This document shows positions 63,467 through 64,000 of a DNA stretch of 64,000 nt, one piece after another. This stretch comes from Fusobacterium mortiferum ATCC 9817 (GTDB taxonomy: Bacteria; Fusobacteriota; Fusobacteriia; Fusobacteriales; Fusobacteriaceae). The DNA lies in assembly GCF_000158195.2 (NCBI RefSeq), contig NZ_GL987994.1:368343-432342 (forward strand), in the 5' to 3' direction. The position numbers and the translations under genes are program-made. The number at the start of each line of letters is the position of its first letter. The first letter of the stretch is position 1. Under the pieces are notes generated by a model that ran no database searches, was not told the origin of the DNA, and saw nothing but the letters and a program-made list of their open reading frames with translations.

Positions 63467-63915
63467 TTTAACTCCGCAATAGCTTCTAAAAGCTCTTGAT
63501 AGTTAGAAGCACAAGTTACAGCTTCTCTTAATTTTTTATTTCTAAAAGTTCTCATAAGTTCAGAAACAAGAGATAGATATTCTCTATTTTTTCCTTTAGG
63601 AGCACCTACTAATAAAATAAGATTTACTCCTTCTCCATCTGGAGAATTAAAATCTATTTTATTTTCAACTAATCCAACTGCTACTACTATCTCTTCTATT
63701 TTTTCACTTCTAGCATGAGGAATAGCAATTCCTTGACCTATACCAGTACTTCCTAATTCCTCTCTAGCCATTATATTTTCATAGAAATGCTGTTCATCTT
63801 TTAAGACATCAGTGTTTTCTCTAATTAAATCTACTAATATTTTTAAAACTTCCTCTTTTGTATGTTTTCCATTAATATAGGTAATCAGTTTGCTATTAAA
63901 ATACTCTAACATCAC
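63463..63915 (-). CDS. PTS EIIA domain protein (fructose/nitrogen type)
   Basis: Phosphotransferase-system IIA protein of 150 aa with the phosphorylated His at H67 in GIAIPHARS. It is a stand-alone domain without EIIB or EIIC genes nearby, so a regulatory PtsN-like role is more likely than sugar transport. The start MMLEY follows TAGGAGG; the stop overlaps the nadD start. Confidence 0.85.
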   Translation of the reverse strand: MMLEYFNSKLITYINGKHTKEEVLKILVDLIRENTDVLKDEQHFYENIMAREELGSTGIGQGIAIPHARSEKIEEIVVAVGLVENKIDFNSPDGEGVNLILLVGAPKGKNREYLSLVSELMRTFRNKKLREAVTCASNYQELLEAIAELK

Positions 63916-63921
63916 TACCTC

Positions 63922-64000
63922 CTATAAAAAACTCTCCAAAAGTTTTTTTTCTACTTCTCTAAGTGGAGTATAATCTTTTATATTTTCTATCATATATTTT
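63922..64000 (-). CDS. C-terminal fragment of an unidentified gene
   Basis: The minus strand is open from the window edge to TAG at 63922-63924, giving YMIENIKDYTPLREVEKKL and a few more residues. It ends seven bases before the PTS IIA start. Too little is present for a family call. Confidence 0.5.
   Translation of the reverse strand, partial: KYMIENIKDYTPLREVEKKLLESFL

Overview
The window is low-GC DNA, probably from the chromosome of a Fusobacterium species (species not determined). The clues are very AT-rich sequence with AGA/AAA-rich codon use, an AroB-Ppx fusion gene, a selenocysteine system, EFR1-type flavodoxin-ferredoxin genes, a TonB receptor (so an outer membrane) and uronate-fermentation genes. 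Both edges cut genes: the left edge holds the tail of a sugar ABC permease, and the right edge the tail of an unidentified minus-strand gene.

1-16.8 kb is a pectin and hexuronate catabolic island on the + strand. Operon 1 holds the ABC permease tail, an intracellular GH28 polygalacturonase, kduI, kduD, an exported CE8 pectin methylesterase, an exported alpha/beta-hydrolase esterase, uxaB, uxaA and a first uxaC, and ends at a terminator. Operon 2 has its own promoter and holds a second uxaC, uxuA, uxuB and a three-gene TRAP transporter. Together they take up de-esterified oligogalacturonides and uronates and convert them to 2-keto-3-deoxygluconate. An IS150-like element (16773-18221) lies exactly in the loop of the terminator that once separated this operon from the converging GntR and IclR regulator genes (18.2-19.7 kb).

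19.7-24.2 kb holds a 6S-like structured RNA, an M20 amidohydrolase, a lysine riboswitch with its terminator in front of a YfcC-type transporter, and a class C (e(P4)-like) acid phosphatase lipoprotein.

24.4-37.2 kb is a type III-A CRISPR-Cas locus: an unknown divergent gene, cas1, two tandem cas2 genes, array 1 (7 repeats), a CARF-like protein without a recognisable nuclease motif, a Cas6b-like gene, cas10/csm1 to csm5, a second Cas6-like gene without any histidine, and array 2 (5 repeats). The two arrays share a leader of about 205 bp. No Csm6 with a HEPN motif is present, so the CARF-like protein is the best candidate for something undescribed.

37.2-43.8 kb holds ordinary genes: flavodoxin-ferredoxin, rhodanese, a lipoprotein, YihY, HtpX and AroB-Ppx.

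43.8-49.4 kb is a selenium operon: selD (itself with an in-frame UGA), selA (with a one-base frameshift), selB, yedF, a DUF3343 gene and tRNA-Sec. A second UGA-containing gene, HesB-like, lies at 54.5 kb and is absent from plain ORF calling.

49.4-64 kb holds two TtcA-like genes, a response regulator, two giant acyl-ligase/ACP/acyltransferase fusions, a TonB receptor divergent from a Vitreoscilla-type globin with a perfect palindromic operator between them, a DEAD-box helicase, a YfcE-type phosphodiesterase, nadD and a PTS IIA protein.
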